From Deltaproteobacteria bacterium (GTDB lineage: Bacteria > Myxococcota_A > UBA9160 > SMWR01): DNA of 51,978 nt. The DNA lies in contig JAFDEI010000005.1 of assembly GCA_019310425.1 (NCBI GenBank), forward strand, positions 1 to 51,978, written 5' to 3'. Position 1 is the stretch's first letter, and every line of letters starts with the position of its first letter. Below are positions 34,251 through 43,223 of the stretch, one piece after another. The notes below the pieces were generated by a model. It ran no database searches. It was not told where the DNA came from and saw only the letters and a list, made by a program, of their open reading frames with translations. Both the position numbers and the translations under genes were made by a program.

Positions 34251-35213
34251 TCAGGTGTCGAAACGAACCCCCTGTAGCTCTTCCGAAATCGCCCAGAGCC
34301 GTTTCGCGGCCTCGGGGTCGACCGCGTGCGGCATGAAGCCGTGGTCGCTCTCGTCGGATGTCACGGGCTCGGCGATGCCGCAATCCTCGAGATAGAGGCC
34401 GCCGCGGCCGTCGAGTTCCGGCGCGGTGGCGGCCCAGCAGGAGGTCGCCGCACCGGCTTCGACCGGCTTGAAAACCATGCCCTTGTCGCTCGGCGCCCGG
34501 TTCATCAGATCCTTGATGTCGTCGGGTGTCAGGTGGCGCGCGAGCTCGGTCATGATGACGCCGGGATGCACTGCGAAGCTCCGCACGCCATTGCCCTGCA
34601 GCCGGCGATCGAGTTCGACGGTGAACAGCACGTTGGCGGATTTCGACTGGCCGTAGGCCTGCCATTTGTCGTAGTCGCGGCGCTCGTAATGGAGGTCGTC
34701 GAAGTCGATGCCACCGAAGCGGTGGCCGCCGGAGCTGAGGTTCACGATGCGTGCGGGTGCACCGGCCACGAGCGCGGGTGCGAGCAGTGCGGTCAGCAGG
34801 AAATGGCCGAGGTGGTTGGTCGCGAACTGCAGCTCCCAACCCTCGGGTGTGCGCGCGAGCGGACAGGCCATGATGCCCGCGTTGTTGATCAGCAGGTTGA
34901 GCGAGTCGTGCGACTCGAGCCAGTTCGTCGCGAAGCGGCGAACACTGTCGGGCACGGTCAGGTCCAATTCGCCGATGTCGACATTCGGGTTGCCGGTGGA
35001 TTCGCGGATCGATGCAGCCACAGCCTCCAGCTTCTCGAGGTCTCGGGCAGCCAGTGTGATGGCCGCCCCGCGCGCGGCCATCGCTCGCGCAGTTTCCGCG
35101 CCGAGTCCCCCGGAGGTGCCGGTAATCACCGCGCGCCGGCCTTCGAGGGAGATGCCGTCGAGAACTTCATCGGTGGTGGATTCGAATCCGAAAGCGTTGC
35201 GATCGATTGCCAT
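34251..35213 (-). CDS. Short-chain dehydrogenase (retinol dehydrogenase/WWOX-like)
   Basis: A 320-residue SDR with TGTSGGLGAETARAMAARGA (cofactor motif), DL as the adenosine site, NLLINNAGIMACPLARTPEGWELQFATNHLGHFLLTALL (the NNAG and N-x-x-x-x-H/L helix of the retinol-dehydrogenase/WWOX group), VNLSSGGH as the Ser motif and YERRDYDKWQAYGQSKSANVLF carrying Tyr-x-x-x-Lys. Members oxidise retinoids, steroids or lipids. AGGAGCAC precedes the ATG. It converges with the CoA-transferase gene (11-bp gap) and lies downstream of the P450. Confidence 0.87.
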   Translation of the reverse strand: MAIDRNAFGFESTTDEVLDGISLEGRRAVITGTSGGLGAETARAMAARGAAITLAARDLEKLEAVAASIRESTGNPNVDIGELDLTVPDSVRRFATNWLESHDSLNLLINNAGIMACPLARTPEGWELQFATNHLGHFLLTALLAPALVAGAPARIVNLSSGGHRFGGIDFDDLHYERRDYDKWQAYGQSKSANVLFTVELDRRLQGNGVRSFAVHPGVIMTELARHLTPDDIKDLMNRAPSDKGMVFKPVEAGAATSCWAATAPELDGRGGLYLEDCGIAEPVTSDESDHGFMPHAVDPEAAKRLWAISEELQGVRFDT

Positions 35214-35266
35214 ATTGTGCTCCTGGTTGGATCCCGGCGTCGGGTGCCTCGTTCGAGGGGGGACGG

Positions 35267-36490
35267 CTATCGGGCGTCGAATTCGAGGTGGAGGTATCGA
35301 AGGCCGCGTGCGATGAACATCGGGTTGTGGGAAAAGTCATTCGAGCCGGGTGCGAAACGAACGTTCTCGAGCCGGTCGAGCAGTGTGTCGAGCGCGACGC
35401 AGGCTTCTAGCCGCGCGAGTCCGGCGCCGATGCAGAAGTGGTTGCCGTGCCCGAAGGCCATGTGTTCGCGCACGTTGGAGCGGTGCGGGTCGATGCGGTC
35501 CGGATCGGGAAAGGCGCGCGGGTCGCGGTTCGCGGCGCCGAACATCACCGCGATCTTGGTTCCGGCGGGAACCGGAACACCTGCGATCTCGCAATCGCGC
35601 GTGCTCAGTCGGAACATGTTCTGAACCGGAGACTCGAGCCGGAAGATTTCCTCGCAGACGGCGGGGATCAGCGAACGGTCGCGCTTCACGGCGTCGAGAA
35701 TGTCGCTCTGCTCGAGCAGGAATCTCCAAGTCGCAGCGATGGCTGCGGTGCTGGTCTCGTTGCCGGCCAGCATGAACTGCTGCAGGATGCTGCACACTTC
35801 GGGGTTGTCGAGCGGCCGTTCGCCTCTGAGTTTGGCGCGCAGCAGCACGCCGAGTATGTCGTCCTGCGGGTCCGAGCGGTACTCCTCGATCCGGCTGTCG
35901 AAGTAGCTCTGACATTCGATGATTTCGTGAGCGCACTGGATGCTGCGCTCCTCCGACGCGAGCCCGCCGATGAAGTCCATGAATGCGTCGGACCACTTCT
36001 TGAAGTCACTGACTCGCGACCGCGGAACGCCGAGCTGCTCGGCGATGATGGTGAGTGGCAGAGGGGCGGAAAATTCATGTACCAGCTCGACTCGCCCTGA
36101 GGCGACGAAGGCGTCGATGAGTTCGTGTGCGACCTCTCTGACGTGTTCTCGCAGCTTCTCCACCCGGCGCGGCGTGAACGCACGCGCGACCAGCGAGCGG
36201 TAGCCGCCGTGAACCGGCGGATCGGCGGTGATCAGGGTATTCGCGGGCGGATGCCCGTTCGCGATGATCTCGATGGCCTCGATCGGAGGTGCCTTCGTCA
36301 TTGCGCCGACCGCCGACGAGAAAGTCGCCGGATCCCGAAGCACGCTGGCGACGTCGTCGTAGCGACTCACGAGCAGGACTTCGAGATTCGCATCCCAGTG
36401 GACGGGCGATTCGTCTCGCAACAACTGATAGAGCGCGTAGGGGTTCTCTACGTTCTCGGGCGAGAGTGCGTTGACTTCGGCGAGCTGCAC
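35267..36490 (-). CDS. Cytochrome P450
   Basis: A 407-residue soluble bacterial P450. The I-helix oxygen motif is AGNETS (residues 242-247, conserved Thr246), ExxR is Glu281/Arg284, and the haem loop FGHGNHFCIG places the ligand at Cys353. It lacks a membrane anchor and must use separate ferredoxin/reductase partners, which are not in the window. The first codon is GTG with no strong ribosome site. Bacterial P450s of this size hydroxylate steroids, terpenes or fatty acids; a steroid or terpenoid is favoured by the neighbouring KSI/KstD genes. The NTF2-like gene lies 111 bp upstream. Confidence 0.93.
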   Translation of the reverse strand: MQLAEVNALSPENVENPYALYQLLRDESPVHWDANLEVLLVSRYDDVASVLRDPATFSSAVGAMTKAPPIEAIEIIANGHPPANTLITADPPVHGGYRSLVARAFTPRRVEKLREHVREVAHELIDAFVASGRVELVHEFSAPLPLTIIAEQLGVPRSRVSDFKKWSDAFMDFIGGLASEERSIQCAHEIIECQSYFDSRIEEYRSDPQDDILGVLLRAKLRGERPLDNPEVCSILQQFMLAGNETSTAAIAATWRFLLEQSDILDAVKRDRSLIPAVCEEIFRLESPVQNMFRLSTRDCEIAGVPVPAGTKIAVMFGAANRDPRAFPDPDRIDPHRSNVREHMAFGHGNHFCIGAGLARLEACVALDTLLDRLENVRFAPGSNDFSHNPMFIARGLRYLHLEFDAR

Positions 36491-36601
36491 GACGGCATGA
36501 TGGCAGCGCCGTCGGGTTCCGGCAAGCCGTATAGGCTGTCTCCGGCAGCCATGGTCTCGGCTGTGTCGAAACCATGGCGTGTCGATGTCGAATCGCGAGA
36601 T

Positions 36602-37132
36602 TCAGAGTCGACTGAGACGTTCCAGCGGCGGGCTCCCGAAGTAGATGTCCTCGCCCATGATCCGTCCGTCGGCCGCGATCGGCCAGACCGTGAGGATCTG
36701 TGTCTCGGCGAGATAGTCGGCCGCGGCGTCAACGGCTTCGCCCTCGACCTGTTCGACACCGGAAGCGGCGATCGCTGCGCCGGGAACCCGTTGTCGCATC
36801 AGTCCCTCGGTGACGACGGCATCGTGATCCGCCACGATGCGTTCGATCGAGAACTCGAAGCGGTGACCGCCGCCCGCGATCATCTGGCTGTAGAATTCCT
36901 CGACCGCGGCACGGCCCTTCGGTCCGCCTTCGACCGGCACACCCCAGAAGTGGTATCGAGGTTCGTCGACGAGGGTTGCCATCAGCTGCGCGAGGTCGCC
37001 GCCGATCTCGGTCCGCATGTGGTCGCGCACCTGCTCGACGGCGGCGCGACAGCGCGGGTCGCGTTCCTCGGCCATTCGTCGTTCGAGGGGCGCCCAGCTG
37101 CGATCGGGGTCGAATCGTTCTTTCGTGCTCAC
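36602..37132 (-). CDS. NTF2-like (SnoaL/limonene-epoxide-hydrolase fold) protein
   Basis: A 176-residue NTF2-fold protein with MATLVDEPRYHFWGVPVEGGPKGRAAVEEFYSQMIAGGGHRFEFSIERIVADHDAVVTEGLMRQ and a long strand ILTVWPIAADGRIMGEDIYF. The pattern is common in proteins annotated as nuclear transport factor 2 family next to P450s. No catalytic residue assignment is safe. GTG at 37132 follows GGAGGAACGCA. Together with the P450 and the SRPBCC gene it forms a minus-strand set. Confidence 0.75.
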   Translation of the reverse strand: MSTKERFDPDRSWAPLERRMAEERDPRCRAAVEQVRDHMRTEIGGDLAQLMATLVDEPRYHFWGVPVEGGPKGRAAVEEFYSQMIAGGGHRFEFSIERIVADHDAVVTEGLMRQRVPGAAIAASGVEQVEGEAVDAAADYLAETQILTVWPIAADGRIMGEDIYFGSPPLERLSRL

Positions 37133-37228
37133 TGCGTTCCTCCGGGAAATGGATCGTTGGCGAGTGTGACGTGCTTCGACCGTATCGCGGCCAGAGCTCG
37201 TAACGCCGCCGAGATAGCGGCGGGAGAC

Positions 37229-37651
37229 TCAGCGCTCTTCCAAGTTCTTCTTCATGGCGCGGAGAACGGAGCGGTACATCCCCGCGACTCGCGATTGCGC
37301 CTCTTCTTCCGATACGCCGTCCGGCTCGAATCGGCAGCTCCACCGCAGGCGGCAGTGGCCGGTGCCGGCATCGATGACCCGCATCGACGCGCTGTAGTCG
37401 GTCACGGGCATCGGGAGACCCTGGATGACCCGGTAGTGAATCGTGTGTTCGGCATCGTCGATTGCATCGAGCTGTTCACGAACCGTCGGAATCGGCGATG
37501 CGTCGATGGTGCGGATCATCCCGGGCCCATCGCCCTCGGAGCTGAAGACCGGGTTTCCGGGGAGCCACGAAACTTCTCCGAAATCGCGGATCGCGGTCCA
37601 GAGCGCTTCCGCGGAAAGGTCGAAATCGCCTTCAGTCTGATATTCGGACAT
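37229..37651 (-). CDS. SRPBCC/polyketide-cyclase-like protein
   Basis: A 140-residue START/Bet v1-fold protein: LSAEALWTAIRDFGEVSWLPGNPVFSSEGDGPGMIRTI, then REQLDAIDDAEHTIHYRVIQGLPMPVTDYSASMRV and a C-terminal helix. Such proteins bind or cyclise hydrophobic ligands. The ATG at 37651 has GGAGGCGAC upstream. It is first of the minus-strand set leading to the NTF2-like gene and the P450, divergent from EthD at 37758. Confidence 0.8.
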   Translation of the reverse strand: MSEYQTEGDFDLSAEALWTAIRDFGEVSWLPGNPVFSSEGDGPGMIRTIDASPIPTVREQLDAIDDAEHTIHYRVIQGLPMPVTDYSASMRVIDAGTGHCRLRWSCRFEPDGVSEEEAQSRVAGMYRSVLRAMKKNLEER

Positions 37652-37680
37652 GTCGCCTCCGCCAGTCGTCCCGGCTCATT

Positions 37681-37713
37681 CTACTCAAGTCAGTAACTTC
37701 GATCTGTTAAAAT
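37681..37713 (+). promoter_or_regulatory. AT-rich promoter-like segment before the EthD gene
   Basis: The only AT-rich part of this divergent intergenic region. It holds a -10-like TAAAAT (37708-37713) and an imperfect AAGT-N5-ACTT dyad (37688-37700). The EthD ATG lies 45 bp downstream. A clear -35 box is not visible. Confidence 0.35.
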
Positions 37714-37757
37714 CGCGCCGCTCACGGATCGAGTATCGGCGATGAAGGAGCCCGGAG

Positions 37758-38120
37758 ATGATCAAGGTCATGGCGATGATGAAGCGCAAGCCCGGGATCA
37801 CGCCCGAGGAGTTCGCCCGCTACTGGTTCGAGGAGCACGCGCCACTCGGCTTCGATCTGCTTCCCGACGACATCCACGTCCGTGGCTACGTGCAGAACTA
37901 CAGCATTCGCAACCCGGGCGACCAGGAGCCTGAATTCGACGGACTGGTGGAGTTCGTGTTGGACGACATGGACGCATTTCAGCGCTGGCTCGCGTTCTTC
38001 ATGAGCGATGCCGCGGCGCCGATGCGCGACGACGAGAAGAACTTCATGGACTCCGATACCATCAAGGTTCTCGTCATGCAGGAGCGCGTCGTGGTGGAAC
38101 GCCACTCGGCCGACGCGTGA
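37758..38120 (+). CDS. EthD domain protein
   Basis: A 120-residue ferredoxin-like dimeric protein. IKVMAMMKRKPGITPEEFARYWFEEHAPLGFDLLPDDI is the EthD signature strand-helix segment with the His of the 'HAP' motif, followed by FDGLVEFVLDDMDAFQRWLAFF. Members assist P450 ether cleavage (EthD) or act as small monooxygenase/decarboxylase subunits. A P450 is close by but on the other strand. GGAG precedes the ATG. It lies 28 bp upstream of the LLM oxidoreductase, likely the same transcript. Confidence 0.85.
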   Translation: MIKVMAMMKRKPGITPEEFARYWFEEHAPLGFDLLPDDIHVRGYVQNYSIRNPGDQEPEFDGLVEFVLDDMDAFQRWLAFFMSDAAAPMRDDEKNFMDSDTIKVLVMQERVVVERHSADA

Positions 38121-38148
38121 ATTCGGACAAAGGCGTGCGAGAAAGACG

Positions 38149-38994
38149 ATGAAGCTGGGACTCTACGGCATCAACTTTGGACCGTGTGTCGACCCGGAGG
38201 CTTCCGCGCGTGTCGCACGTGCAGCCGAAGCAGCCGGCTTCGATAGTGTATGGACCGCGGAACACGTGGTACTGCCCCACCCGCAGACACCGGATTCGCC
38301 GATTCCTGCGCAGACGCCGTTGCTGGATCCGGCGGTCGCGCTGGCGTACGTCGCCGCGCACACCCACTCGATCCGGCTAGCGACCGGCATCATCATCCTG
38401 CCGCAGCGCAATCCGCTGGTGCTCGCAAAGGAAATGGCGAGTCTGGACGTCGTTTCGGGCGGTCGACTGATCTTCGGCGTGGGCACGGGCTATCTCCGTG
38501 CCGAATTCGACGCACTCGGGTCGTCGTTCGACGACCGCGGTGCGCGGATGGACGAATGCATCGAGGCGATTCGAGTGATGTGGACCGCCGAAAAGCCCGA
38601 GTACCGCGGTCGCTTCTTCTCGTTCGGAGATCTCGACGCCCAGCCGCGCCCGGTCCAGAAACCGCAACCGCCGATCGTCATTGGCGGGCTGAGCGCGCCC
38701 GCGCTGCGGCGCGCGGCACGCCACGGCAATGGCTGGTATGGCTTCGCGCTCGACCACGCCGGTACCGAGGCCGCGGTCGCGGGTCTGCGCGCGGCCGAGC
38801 GGGAAGTGGAGCGGCGGTCGGTACTCGGGCGGCTCGAGATCAGCGTGACGCCCGCGGCCCCGCTCGACACCGACGCAGTGGCCCGCTTCGCCGAGCTGGG
38901 GGTGGACCGGCTGGTGGTGATCGGGATGGGGGGCAGTGCGGATGAACTGATCGCGTTCGTCGAGCGGACCGCCGAAGCCGTGCTGCGCAGCTAG
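38149..38994 (+). CDS. LLM-class F420-dependent oxidoreductase
   Basis: A 281-residue luciferase-like monooxygenase with a TIGR03619-like layout. It has MKLGLYGINFG, AAEAAGFDSVWTAEHVVLP (the conserved His), LATGIIILPQRNPLVLAKEMASLDVVSGGRLIFGVGTGYLRAEF, YRGRFFSFGDLDAQPRPVQKPQPPIVIGG and the C-terminal GVDRLVVIGM. It is intact, unlike the LLM gene at 14267. F420 use is inferred from the family; FMN cannot be excluded. The ATG at 38149 follows a weak GAGAAAGA. Confidence 0.87.
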   Translation: MKLGLYGINFGPCVDPEASARVARAAEAAGFDSVWTAEHVVLPHPQTPDSPIPAQTPLLDPAVALAYVAAHTHSIRLATGIIILPQRNPLVLAKEMASLDVVSGGRLIFGVGTGYLRAEFDALGSSFDDRGARMDECIEAIRVMWTAEKPEYRGRFFSFGDLDAQPRPVQKPQPPIVIGGLSAPALRRAARHGNGWYGFALDHAGTEAAVAGLRAAEREVERRSVLGRLEISVTPAAPLDTDAVARFAELGVDRLVVIGMGGSADELIAFVERTAEAVLRS

Positions 38995-39010
38995 GAGCCT
39001 GATCCGCCAG

Positions 39011-39078
39011 CCCGGGCGGCTTTCGACTGTGAAAGTTCTGTTGCGATTGGGCAGTGCCACTTGATGTAGCCGCCCGGG
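39011..39078. repeat. 11-bp inverted repeat between LLM and desaturase genes
   Basis: Arms CCCGGGCGGCT (39011-39021) and AGCCGCCCGGG (39068-39078) are exact reverse complements around a 46-bp loop. It starts 16 bp after the LLM stop and could be a terminator-like structure or a regulator site for the desaturase. Confidence 0.45.
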
Positions 39079-39139
39079 GTTCTCAAGCTGGACCGCGGAA
39101 GTCGCCGCATCCGGCGATATTCTTGCCAGGAGAACGACC

Positions 39140-40027
39140 CTGCTAAAGACGATCATCACTCGCTACGAGCGTGAACCCGACGAGCGAATCAACTGGTTCT
39201 GGAGCACGCCCTTCATTCTCATCCATCTGGCGCCCCTCGCGGCGATCTGGACCGGTGTTACGCGCTTCGATGTCGTGCTCTGCGCCTGGTTGTTCGTGCT
39301 GAAGATGTTCTTCATCACCGCCGGCTATCACCGCTACTTCTCGCACCGCGCCTTCAAGACGAGCCGCTTCATGCAGTTCGTGCTGGCTTTCGGCGGCGGG
39401 ATGGCCGCGCAGAAGGGTGCACTCTGGTGGGGAGCACACCACCGGCACCACCACGTCTATTCGGATCAGCCCGAAGACATCCACTCGCCCATGAAGGGGT
39501 TCTGGTGGAGTCACATCGCATGGATCACCTGCGACCGGTACAACGACACCGACTACGAGGCCATCAAGGACCTCGCGCGCTACCCCGAGCTTCGCTTCCT
39601 GAACGAGTATCACTGGGTCCCGCCGACCACACTCGCGATCATCTGCTTTCTGGCCGGCGGCTGGAGCGGCCTGTGGATCGGATTCTTCCTGTCGACCGTC
39701 CTGACCTATCACGCGACTTTCTTGATCAACTCTGCGACCCACCTGTTTGGAAGGCGGCGCTACGCGCTGACGGACACGAGCCGCAATTCGCTGGTGATGG
39801 CCTTGCTCACCTTCGGTGAGGGTTGGCACAACAACCATCATCACTATCAGGCCTCGGCGAACATGGGCTTCTACTGGTGGGAAATCGATATCTCCTACTA
39901 CATCCTCAAGCTGTTGAACTGGGTCGGCCTGGTCTGGGACCTGCGCGTTCCGCCGCAGGAGGCATTGGACTCGAACCGGGTCGCAGACGGCAACCCCGAT
40001 CTCGGGATGCTCGTGTTACAGGACTGA
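39140..40027 (+). CDS. Acyl-CoA/fatty acid desaturase (delta-9 type), probable CTG start
   Basis: A 295-residue membrane di-iron desaturase that introduces a double bond into saturated acyl chains. The histidine boxes are present: HRYFSH (residues 64-69), HRHHH (101-105) and HNNHHH (230-235), plus IHLAPLAAIW and FFLSTVLTYHATFLI membrane segments. Homologous sequence continues upstream of the first ATG/GTG. The only well-placed start is CTG at 39140 with AGGAG 7 bases before it, followed by LKTIITRYEREPDERINWFW, which fits the usual N-terminus. GTG at 39275 would cut into TM1. It converges with the epimerase gene. Confidence 0.88.
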   Translation: MLKTIITRYEREPDERINWFWSTPFILIHLAPLAAIWTGVTRFDVVLCAWLFVLKMFFITAGYHRYFSHRAFKTSRFMQFVLAFGGGMAAQKGALWWGAHHRHHHVYSDQPEDIHSPMKGFWWSHIAWITCDRYNDTDYEAIKDLARYPELRFLNEYHWVPPTTLAIICFLAGGWSGLWIGFFLSTVLTYHATFLINSATHLFGRRRYALTDTSRNSLVMALLTFGEGWHNNHHHYQASANMGFYWWEIDISYYILKLLNWVGLVWDLRVPPQEALDSNRVADGNPDLGMLVLQD

Positions 40028-40051
40028 GGCGCCTGCCGGTTCTGCGTGTCG

Positions 40052-41014
40052 CTATTCCAGCGAGGCGCGATGATGGGGCGAGCGCTTGAGGAGCCGGCGC
40101 ATGATCAGCCCGCCGAAGGGGCGCAGCACGAGGGGGTACAGGCGGGGAACCGTCGCTCGAAGCTCCTCGAGATAATCGGCGAAGCTGTGGCGTTGGAAGC
40201 GCAGCAGGCGCTGGGCCTCCGCGGTGTCCATGAAGTCCGTGTAATACGGCTGCCGGCTGTAGGCCGACTCCGGAAACGCGGGCATCCCCAGCAGCTCGGC
40301 GAAGCGCGCCCGCATTTCGCCGAATCGCAGGCGACAGCTCTCCCCGCCCGCGATCAGCAGAGTTCGCCCCAGAGCCTCATCGCAGCTCACGGCGTTGGCC
40401 ACGGCCAACCCCACGTCGCGGGTATGCACTATCTCGACCCGCTGGTCTTCGGGAATGTCGAAGGTCATCGGGTCGAAGCGTTTCGGCAGCTCGAGGGGGA
40501 GCACGCCGCCCAGTCGCAGGATGGTCCAGTCGAGGCCGGATTCGCGCACCAACTCCTCGGTCTCGATCTTGTGTGCGGTGTAGGTATCGCTCGCCTTCAC
40601 CGGGTGGGCCGCGGTGACGGGCGGATCGTCTTCCGGGCCGCGCGGCCCGGCGACCGTGACCGACGAGGTGTAGATCAGCCGCGGAGGGGAGGGGAGGGCT
40701 CGCATGGCGGCGATCAGGTTCTGTGTCCCGCCCACGTTGATCTCGCGGGCCCACTCCGGCCGGCGCTCGCTCTCCGGCGGAATTACGAAGGCGATATGCG
40801 CGACGGCGTCCACACCCGCCACGGCACGCGCCAGATCAGGGGGATTGCGGATGTCGCCCCAGAGGACCTCGACGCGGTCGCCGCATCGCCGGGCCGCCCG
40901 CCGGGCCGCGCGGCTGCGCAGGTCGAAGGCCCTCACCCGATGCCCCTGCGCCAGCAGCTCGACGAGCGTGCTCCAGCCCACGTTTCCGAAGGCTCCGGTC
41001 ACCAACACCCGCAT
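40052..41014 (-). CDS. NAD-dependent epimerase/dehydratase family protein
   Basis: A 320-residue extended-SDR-like protein with the nucleotide motif VLVTGAFGNVGWSTLVELLAQGHRVRAFD (GxxGxxG), GDIRNPPDL, VDAVAHIAFVIPP, YTSSVTVAG and the YTAHKIETEELVRESGLDWTILRLGG stretch with Tyr-x-x-x-Lys. The C-terminus has RQPYYTDFMDTAEAQRLLRFQRHSF, seen in sugar-nucleotide or 3-beta-hydroxysteroid dehydrogenase-like members. The ATG at 41014 is preferred (GAGGAG upstream); the frame is open further but without homology. Substrate unknown. Confidence 0.83.
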   Translation of the reverse strand: MRVLVTGAFGNVGWSTLVELLAQGHRVRAFDLRSRAARRAARRCGDRVEVLWGDIRNPPDLARAVAGVDAVAHIAFVIPPESERRPEWAREINVGGTQNLIAAMRALPSPPRLIYTSSVTVAGPRGPEDDPPVTAAHPVKASDTYTAHKIETEELVRESGLDWTILRLGGVLPLELPKRFDPMTFDIPEDQRVEIVHTRDVGLAVANAVSCDEALGRTLLIAGGESCRLRFGEMRARFAELLGMPAFPESAYSRQPYYTDFMDTAEAQRLLRFQRHSFADYLEELRATVPRLYPLVLRPFGGLIMRRLLKRSPHHRASLE

Positions 41015-41160
41015 CGTCTCGCACTCCTCTCGTCCCGACTTCAGCTCGCGCGGCCCTGATTTCTCGCGCGTCGGACGGAAAGGTAGCCGAACGTCAACCT
41101 GCCCGGAAACGAGAGTCACGATGTAGAGTTGCCTGTGGACCAGGGACGAGGAGAATTTCG

Positions 41161-43062
41161 ATGTCGTTCAACGGGGAAGTCGGTCCTTCGGTGGCACGCG
41201 CCTTCCTTGCACTCGTGATCGGGTATGCCCTGAGCATCGCGACTCCTGCCGCCGCTGAGAAGCAGTTGCTCTGGGGAGACACGCACGTTCACACTTCGAA
41301 CTCCTTCGATGCGTACTTGAACCTGAACATGACTGCGGACCCGGATACCGCGTATCGTTTTGCGAAGGGCCTGCCGGTCGTTCATCCGGGGAACCGCGCT
41401 CGCGTTCAGCTCGAAACACCGCTCGATTTTCTGGTGGTGGCCGACCACGCGGAATATCTCGGGGTGGTTCGCTACATCCGCGAAAGGGGAATCCCCCGAG
41501 ACGAACTCGGGATCCTTGAATCGCTCGGGGCATGGGCCGGGGAGTGGTGGCTCGACCGGGTAATCGACAACGACGAAGGGAGGGCAGCGTTTTCTTCACT
41601 TCTCCCGAAGACGAACGACGTCTCGACGGAAGCGGCGGAGCCGATCCGAGTGCCGGTTCCGGCGGCGGAGGCAATGACCCGCACGATCTGGGAAGAAATG
41701 ATCGAGACCGCTGATATCCACAACGAACCAGGCCGCTTTACGACGCTCATTGGATGGGAGTGGAGTTCGATCCCGGCTGGAGCGAACCTCCACCGGGTTG
41801 TCTTTACGAGTGCGGACGCCGGTGTCGCGGGAAAGTTTCTCCCCTACGCGTCGACGATCAGTAAATACCCGGAAGATCTCTGGAAGTGGCTCGACGAGAC
41901 CGCCGCCGAGACAGGTGCCGACTTCACTTCGATTCCGCACAATTCGAATATCTCGAAGGGGTACATGTTTCCTTCGAATGATCGGCTTCGGGGTACACCG
42001 ATCGACGAAGCTTGGGTGAAGCAGCGCGCGAAATGGGAGACGGTTGCCGAGGTGACCCAGTACAAGGGGGATTCGGAGACGCACCCAAGCGTCTCTCCCG
42101 ACGACCCCTTTGCAGATTTCGAAACCTATCCTCACTATATTCAACAGCATGCGCCTGAGTACGATCCAAGGCCCGGCGATTTCATTCGCTCGGCGCTGCT
42201 GATGGGGCTCGCGATCGAGGAGCGAATTGGCTTCAACCCCTATCGCTTCGGGTTGATCGGCTCGACGGATTCGCACACCGGACTCGCAACCGCGGAGGAA
42301 CCGAACTTCTGGGGAAAGTTCGCTCGGGACTCGACGCCCGAGAAGAAGACGGGCGATCGGAGCCGTGCGAAGGGCCCGAATGGCTGGTCCATGTCCGCAT
42401 CGGGCCTTGCCGCCGTATGGGCCGAGGAGAATACACGCGACGCAATTCTTCGCGCATTCAAGCGCCGCGAGGTGTATGCCACGACGGGACCGCGCATCGC
42501 AGTTCGGCTCTTCGGAGGTCCGGGCATCAAGCCCGGCGACGAGGCTGCCCAGGATGTCGCCGGAGTCGGCAGGGCAGGGGGCGTGCCGATGGGCGGGGAA
42601 CTCTCTTCGCTCACGAGCCCGCCGGGTTTCTTGATTCATGTGGCGAAGGATCCAGAGGGAGCGAATCTCGATCGCGTTCAGATGGTCAAAGGATGGATCG
42701 AAGCGGGTGTCACGCATGAGACAGTTCATGACGTCGCCTGGTCGGGTGTGCGAACAATGGATTCGCAAGGTCGCCCGGCAAGCATTCCCGATACCGTCGA
42801 TCCCGCGACTGCGACCTACTCGAACGAGTACGGCGCGGCGACGTTCGCAACCGTGTGGACCGATCCAGATTTTGATCCCCAGATTCGCTGCTTCTATTAC
42901 CTGCGTGTTCTCGAGATCCCAACGCCGCGTCACTCCCTCCGCGACGCCATAGCACTCGGCATCGATCCGAAGGAGACGGGCCACCCAGTCTCGATACAAG
43001 AGCGTGCCTACACCTCGCCGATCCAGTACCGGCCCCAGCCGAGCAGAGGAAAGGCGAAGTAG
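41161..43062 (+). CDS. DUF3604 protein
   Basis: A 633-residue secreted protein with a signal peptide (FLALVIGYALSIATPAAAEK). The metal-site motifs are WGDTHVHTSNSFDAY (Asp40, His42, His44), FLVVADHAEYLG, LIGWEWSSIP, SIPHNSN, GLIGSTDSHTG and REVYATTGPRI, the whole DUF3604 pattern resembling PHP-type metallo-phosphoesterases. Function unproven; a periplasmic or surface hydrolase is plausible. It shares its motifs with the broken copy at 11100-13320. The ATG at 41161 follows GAGGAGAA. It diverges from the epimerase gene. Confidence 0.88.
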   Translation: MSFNGEVGPSVARAFLALVIGYALSIATPAAAEKQLLWGDTHVHTSNSFDAYLNLNMTADPDTAYRFAKGLPVVHPGNRARVQLETPLDFLVVADHAEYLGVVRYIRERGIPRDELGILESLGAWAGEWWLDRVIDNDEGRAAFSSLLPKTNDVSTEAAEPIRVPVPAAEAMTRTIWEEMIETADIHNEPGRFTTLIGWEWSSIPAGANLHRVVFTSADAGVAGKFLPYASTISKYPEDLWKWLDETAAETGADFTSIPHNSNISKGYMFPSNDRLRGTPIDEAWVKQRAKWETVAEVTQYKGDSETHPSVSPDDPFADFETYPHYIQQHAPEYDPRPGDFIRSALLMGLAIEERIGFNPYRFGLIGSTDSHTGLATAEEPNFWGKFARDSTPEKKTGDRSRAKGPNGWSMSASGLAAVWAEENTRDAILRAFKRREVYATTGPRIAVRLFGGPGIKPGDEAAQDVAGVGRAGGVPMGGELSSLTSPPGFLIHVAKDPEGANLDRVQMVKGWIEAGVTHETVHDVAWSGVRTMDSQGRPASIPDTVDPATATYSNEYGAATFATVWTDPDFDPQIRCFYYLRVLEIPTPRHSLRDAIALGIDPKETGHPVSIQERAYTSPIQYRPQPSRGKAK

Positions 43063-43223
43063 GCTCAGGCGAATGCGAAGCATCATCGATGCGGGCCGAT
43101 CCTCCCGATCCTTCAGCCGGATGTCTTCGAGATCGACCGCGCAATTACCATCGCGGAAAATCGTGTGGGAACTCAGGGGCGAGAGTGTGCGCAGCGTCAC
43201 ATTCGTACGGCATCGGTCTTCCG

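Noticed and set aside
36125..37696. 523-codon plus-strand open frame across the P450, NTF2 and SRPBCC genes
   Set aside because: Runs antisense through three well-supported genes and has no protein-like features; a GC-bias artefact.
41596..43200. 534-codon minus-strand frame opposite the DUF3604 gene
   Set aside because: Antisense shadow; the plus-strand product has all DUF3604 motifs and a signal peptide.
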